Positions 5,207-8,181 of a stretch of 8,181 nt of DNA are shown piece after piece. The position numbers and the translations under genes are program-made. Each line of letters begins with the position of its first letter. The first letter of the stretch is position 1. Under the pieces are notes generated by a model that ran no database searches, was not told where the DNA came from, and was given only the letters and a program-made list of their open reading frames with translations. Origin of the DNA: Endomicrobium sp. (GTDB taxonomy: Bacteria > Elusimicrobiota > Endomicrobiia > Endomicrobiales > Endomicrobiaceae); the NCBI GenBank assembly GCA_031277075.1, contig JAISLV010000119.1, forward strand, positions 1 through 8,181. Direction: 5' to 3'.

Positions 5207-6106
5207 TTAGTATGCGGGTTCAAGCGCTTTTTTCTTTTTATAGTTAATGTATGATGCGGAGTATAAAAGAGCGCCGAACCAGATGAAAAGTATCGCTATT
5301 AAATTTTGCGGGAGGAAATTTTCTTTAAAAATAAAAATCGCAAACAGAAACTGCATTAAAGGGCTTATAAATTGTATAAAGCCAAGTTTTGAAAGCGGCA
5401 AAATCTTTGCGCTTTTTGCAAACAAAAATAACGGAAACGCCGTCGCCGCGCCGCACAAAATCAGTAAAATATACGTATATGCGGGAAACGTGAAAAGATA
5501 TTCAGTCCCCCTCTGAGGAATAAAGATAAGGCATACCGCTATGGGAAGAGCGACTAGAGTTTCCGCGCTAAGACTTTCCAGCGCGCTTAGACGGAGCTTC
5601 TTTTTTATAAGACCGTAAAAAGCAAAACTCGTCGCAAGAAACAGAGAAATTAAGGGCAGTTTGCCCGAAAAAACAGTAAAAAGCGCAACGCCGACAGCCG
5701 CAAAACCAAAAGCCGCCCACTGCGCGGCTTTCATTTTTTCGCGTAAAAAAATAAGCCCTAAAACTATGGAAATTATAGGGTTTATAAAATACCCGAGCGA
5801 CGCTTCTATAATATGCCCTTTATTGACAGCCCAAATATAAACGCCCCAATTTGCCGTAATTAAAATCGCCAAGATAACAATTTTCAAAAGAATTTTTTTG
5901 TTTTTAAAACATAAAAGCCAGCGTATATTCTTTTGCGCTAAAAGCATAGGCGCTAAAAGCAGGAAAGAAAAAATTATGCGCGCGGAAAGTATATGAACGG
6001 AGGATACGTTTGACAGCAGTTTCCAATAAAAAGGCAGAAAGCCCCAAAAAATATACGAAGCAAACCCGTATATTACGCCTTTTGAATTAGCGGAAAGTTT
6101 TCTCAT
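5207..6106 (-). CDS. rarD: RarD/EamA-family permease
   Basis: A 299-residue inner-membrane protein of the drug/metabolite transporter superfamily, RarD subgroup, with about ten predicted membrane helices arranged as two EamA repeats. Family signatures: KGVIYGFASYIFWGFLPFYWK at the N-terminus (9-29), ANWGVYIWAVNKGHIIEASLGYFINP (about 85-110), the LREKM loop after helix 4, and the second-repeat KLGFIQFISP...FAIFIFKE block near 241-263. Length is normal. Substrate is not known; the name comes from a chloramphenicol-sensitivity phenotype and does not prove drug export. The ATG overlaps the stop of the upstream glycosylase gene (ATGA at 6103-6106), so it is co-translated as the last gene of this chain. 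Confidence 0.92.
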   Translation of the reverse strand: MRKLSANSKGVIYGFASYIFWGFLPFYWKLLSNVSSVHILSARIIFSFLLLAPMLLAQKNIRWLLCFKNKKILLKIVILAILITANWGVYIWAVNKGHIIEASLGYFINPIISIVLGLIFLREKMKAAQWAAFGFAAVGVALFTVFSGKLPLISLFLATSFAFYGLIKKKLRLSALESLSAETLVALPIAVCLIFIPQRGTEYLFTFPAYTYILLILCGAATAFPLFLFAKSAKILPLSKLGFIQFISPLMQFLFAIFIFKENFLPQNLIAILFIWFGALLYSASYINYKKKKALEPAY

Positions 6107-6708
6107 TTTAAAAAACCCGATTCTTTAAACATTTTTGCGTAAATCTCAGATTTTTCTTCCACAGATTTCGGATACGCCCTTGAAGAAGACGGCATTCTGT
6201 AAATACGCAGCTTGCGCTCGGCATAAAAAACTTGAGCGAAAGAGCCAATGTTCGGCTCTTTTGCGCCGACTATGCCAAACAAAATATCCGACGCTTTTTG
6301 ACCTGTCAACGCTATCGTTTTGCATTCCGTCAATTTCTTTAACGCGGCTTTTAAATTTATAGGACAAACGACTTCTAAAAATTTGTCTGAAGCGTTGCCG
6401 GATAAACGCCTAGCTTCTATCGCCGTATCCCACAGCGCTATTGCGCGTTTAGCTAGAAAAGAACGTATTAAAGGTTCGTTGAAAGATTTTAAATCTTTTG
6501 CAAGAAAGTAATTTTTATCGTCAAAGAAAACCAAACCGAAAATACGCCACATATCGTTTTGTAAGTTCGGATAGAAAAAATTCATTTTCCAGCGGATTTT
6601 CGGCGGAGGAAAACTGCCCAGCATTAAAATTTTCGCGTTCTTAGGGAAAAAAGGCGAAAGCGGATGTTTTTCGGTTTGAATTTTACAAAATTCATTCTTA
6701 TTTATCAT
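6103..6708 (-). CDS. Uracil-DNA-glycosylase-superfamily DNA glycosylase
   Basis: A 201-residue cytoplasmic protein of the UDG superfamily, in the branch that includes TDG/Mug-like and hypoxanthine-DNA glycosylases (family assignment from motifs, subfamily inferred). Seen here: HPLSPFFP (15-22), motif 1 as LMLGSFPPP (28-36), the NFFYPNLQNDMWRIFG block (43-58) that recalls the YxxHPxNxFW pattern of deoxyinosine glycosylases, a LTGQKAS strand-turn (134-140), and motif 2 as MPSSSRAYP (172-180), where the Ser-rich loop replaces the classical HPS. Such enzymes cut the glycosidic bond of uracil, hypoxanthine or related deaminated bases to start base excision repair. The ATG overlaps the pgeF stop (ATGA, 6705-6708) and no Shine-Dalgarno is obvious, so translation probably depends on coupling. 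Substrate cannot be settled from the sequence. Confidence 0.85.
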   Translation of the reverse strand: MINKNEFCKIQTEKHPLSPFFPKNAKILMLGSFPPPKIRWKMNFFYPNLQNDMWRIFGLVFFDDKNYFLAKDLKSFNEPLIRSFLAKRAIALWDTAIEARRLSGNASDKFLEVVCPINLKAALKKLTECKTIALTGQKASDILFGIVGAKEPNIGSFAQVFYAERKLRIYRMPSSSRAYPKSVEEKSEIYAKMFKESGFLK

Positions 6709-7358
6709 AGAAGAACCGTCAACTGACGTTTGTCCGTCTTATTTTTTCTGTAAGAAAAAAATTTATCGCCGCCGCAAAACGTGCAATCTATGCTTACGGC
6801 TATATTTTTTACGCCCATTTTGTTTAGTTTTACGCAGGCAATTTCAGCCATATTCAATTTTGAGTTTTTTAGTTTTATATTAAAAATATCTTCAAATTCG
6901 CCGCCCGTTTCATAACAGCACTCTTTTATATGAGGCGCAATATACGCGCAAAGAGTTTTTGCGTCCGCTCCGAAATCCGTCTTAAAAATACCGACAGCTT
7001 TTTCTAATATGGCGCAGGCAAGTCCTTTCCAGCCGCAATGAAGCGCGGCTTTTACGCGCCCGTCTTTTGAACATAACATAACGGGCATACAGTCTGCGGT
7101 AAAAATTCCCAAAGCCAAATTTTTTTCGTCCGTAATAAATCCGTCGCAGCCGTCTAAAAATTTTCCGCCGTCCTTTTTAGAAACGATTTTTACGGTATTA
7201 GAATGTATTTGTTTTGCTAAAACCAAATCGACGGGATTGATTTTTAAAGAAGCTAAAAAAGCGTTCCTTACGGGCGCGTCTTTCATATCGCCGCAAGATT
7301 TTGTAGTTGTGAAATGGGGGAATTTGAACGAACGGCAAACGACGATATTGGCAGACAT
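6705..7358 (-). CDS. pgeF: Peptidoglycan editing factor PgeF (YfiH/YlmD, laccase-domain family)
   Basis: A 217-residue protein of the YfiH/YlmD family, once called polyphenol oxidase. Members have purine nucleoside hydrolase/phosphorylase activities, and E. coli PgeF removes misplaced L-Ser from peptidoglycan precursors (family knowledge). The zinc-site triad is visible: His52 in KQIHSNTV, Cys90 in FTADCMPVML and His107 in AALHCGWKG. Other hallmarks are DGCDGFITD (69-77), APHIKECCYETG (141-152) and the C-terminal CTFCGGDKFFSYRKNKT (192-208). Length is slightly under the usual 230-260 aa. AGGA (complement of 7366-7369) sits 7 bases before the ATG, fixing the start. It follows ftsZ, as ylmD does in the ftsZ-ylm cluster of Gram-positive bacteria, and overlaps the downstream glycosylase gene by 4 bases. 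Confidence 0.93.
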   Translation of the reverse strand: MSANIVVCRSFKFPHFTTTKSCGDMKDAPVRNAFLASLKINPVDLVLAKQIHSNTVKIVSKKDGGKFLDGCDGFITDEKNLALGIFTADCMPVMLCSKDGRVKAALHCGWKGLACAILEKAVGIFKTDFGADAKTLCAYIAPHIKECCYETGGEFEDIFNIKLKNSKLNMAEIACVKLNKMGVKNIAVSIDCTFCGGDKFFSYRKNKTDKRQLTVLL

Positions 7359-7502
7359 TTTAAAATCCTAAACGCCGCAGCCTGCGACAGACGCATGAAA
7401 AATGTTTACAGGCTGAGACAGCAAACGCTATCTTGCAAGGGACTAGGAAACGACGGCGGGCGACTGAAACTTTATCAACCCTAAACTGCTCAAATAACGC
7501 CG
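7359..7502. other. Spacer between ftsZ and pgeF with inverted repeats, no gene
   Basis: A 144-bp spacer. CAGCCTG (7378-7384) and CAGGCTG (7409-7415) form a perfect 7-bp inverted repeat with a 24-base loop. AAATAAC (7492-7498) and GTTATTT (7502-7508) form another 7-bp inverted repeat that overlaps the ftsZ stop codon; no U-run follows it on the minus strand. I find no ORF with a start and ribosome site on the minus strand, no clear promoter and no known RNA. Confidence 0.5.
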
Positions 7503-8181
7503 TTATTTTAGTTTTTTTATTTTCCAGTCTATATAGGCGGGCTTTGAGAAATCTATTTTTGACAAGTCCACGAAAGAATTTTCTATATCGTCAAAAGTTC
7601 TTTGTCCGATTTTAGACTGAATATCGTTTCCAAATTTAACCGTATCGTTTTGCGAACCCGCCGCCAGTACCGTTATCTTAATTTTATTGTCCAGCTTATT
7701 GTCGCCGCGCAGTCCCGGCTTAACATAACAGTCTTTGTTTACGCCAAAATCGTGTATGTGGTCGTAGAAATCTTTTAACTGCTTTGCGGATAGAGAGGAA
7801 TTGCTTTCAATGTTGACAATCAAATTTTTAGCCGCTGAAATATCGTATTTTTCCGTCATAGGATTTTCTATGGCTTTTTCAAACGCTTCGCGGACGTCGC
7901 TTGCGCTTTCGCCTATTCCAAGCAGCGCGGTTTTTGAATTTTCCAAAGCTCTCTTTACGTCGGCAAAATCTATGTTCATTTCTCCCGGCAGCGTTATCAT
8001 ATCGGTGATAGACTGAATGCTTCTGCGCAAAACGTCGTCTATAAAACCGAATAAAATTTTCCAAGGAGTTTTGTCGTCAACCATATTGTCTATATGAAAA
8101 ACGTTTTCGTTTGAAATAGTTATAAGCGTGTCGACGTAAGGCGCGAGGTTTGCTATTCCTTCCTGCGCCTGATTCATTTTC
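7503..8181 (-). CDS. ftsZ: Cell division protein FtsZ (N-terminus cut by window edge)
   Basis: The frame is open through the right edge; 225 full codons are visible, the C-terminal two thirds of FtsZ. FtsZ is the tubulin-like GTPase that forms the division ring under the membrane. Numbering from the Met codon at 8175-8177, the sequence shows AQEGIANLAPYVDTLI (4-19), a DDKTPWK segment, the synergy (T7) loop NIDFADV (68-74) with Asp70 and Asp72 that complete GTP hydrolysis in the neighbouring subunit, LLGIGES (85-91), and KIKITVLAAGS (165-175), the last strand of the globular core. Only about 35 residues of linker follow before a C-terminal peptide containing KPAYIDWK, comparable to the DIPAFLRK tail that binds FtsA/ZipA, then a basic end. 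The GTP-binding GGGTGTG loop would lie off the window. The Met at 8177 is not a real start. It is somewhat divergent, so a paralogue cannot be excluded. Confidence 0.92.
   Translation of the reverse strand, partial: KMNQAQEGIANLAPYVDTLITISNENVFHIDNMVDDKTPWKILFGFIDDVLRRSIQSITDMITLPGEMNIDFADVKRALENSKTALLGIGESASDVREAFEKAIENPMTEKYDISAAKNLIVNIESNSSLSAKQLKDFYDHIHDFGVNKDCYVKPGLRGDNKLDNKIKITVLAAGSQNDTVKFGNDIQSKIGQRTFDDIENSFVDLSKIDFSKPAYIDWKIKKLK

Noticed and set aside
6135..6511. Three overlapping ORFs of 63-75 codons within the glycosylase gene
   Set aside because: They are in other frames of a gene with clear UDG-superfamily motifs and lack ribosome sites or recognisable domains.
7411..7480. GGCTGAGA resembling the core of a TPP riboswitch on the plus strand
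   Set aside because: The second conserved thiamine-box half (ACCTGATCTGG-type) is missing, and the plus strand there leads into the antisense of ftsZ, not into a gene.
7801..8064. Two ORFs of 61-71 codons overlapping ftsZ
   Set aside because: Shadows of the FtsZ frame, which carries the NIDFADV loop and other family motifs.

Overview
The window is about 8.2 kb of bacterial chromosome with moderate to low G+C. It has A/T-rich intergenic runs but coding regions rich in GCG, GAC and AAA codons. Gene content (PASTA protein beside rpe, ftsZ followed by pgeF) fits a didermic anaerobe; an Elusimicrobiota/Endomicrobium-like source is my guess from overall style and is not proven by any marker here. 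No rRNA, tRNA, CRISPR, transposase or phage gene is seen. All genes but one lie on the minus strand.

Reading the minus strand from the right edge, block A (8181-5207) is the 3' two thirds of ftsZ, a 144-bp spacer, then pgeF, a uracil-DNA-glycosylase-superfamily gene and rarD. The last three are chained by two ATGA stop/start overlaps, so they are almost certainly one transcript. FtsZ builds the division ring, PgeF is a peptidoglycan-quality enzyme commonly encoded near ftsZ, the glycosylase repairs deaminated bases and RarD is a membrane permease.

A 248-bp convergent spacer (4959-5206) with several palindromes separates block A from the only plus-strand gene (3390-4958). That gene encodes a secreted protein of unknown function with a C-terminal domain resembling the glucodextranase/DOMON-like beta modules. 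Its extended -10 promoter sits so close to the ATG that the mRNA should be leaderless. The divergent PASTA gene has a mirror-image extended -10 that also leaves almost no leader.

Block B (3323-1, minus strand) is the membrane-anchored triple-PASTA protein, a 169-181 bp spacer with a possible 29-codon ORF, rpe, a strong GC hairpin, then a nickel module: a CbiM/NikM-type ECF permease, a PDGLE (NikN-like) partner and the N-terminal two thirds of LarB, cut by the left edge. LarB carries out the first step of nickel-pincer nucleotide cofactor synthesis, so this module most likely imports Ni2+ and starts building the lactate-racemase-type cofactor; larC, larE, ECF ATPase/transmembrane genes and a LarA-type enzyme would be expected just beyond base 1.

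I see no clearly new defence or mobile system. The most unusual points are the paired near-leaderless divergent promoters, the uncharacterised secreted protein with an A7 run directly before its stop codon, and the nickel/Lar module.
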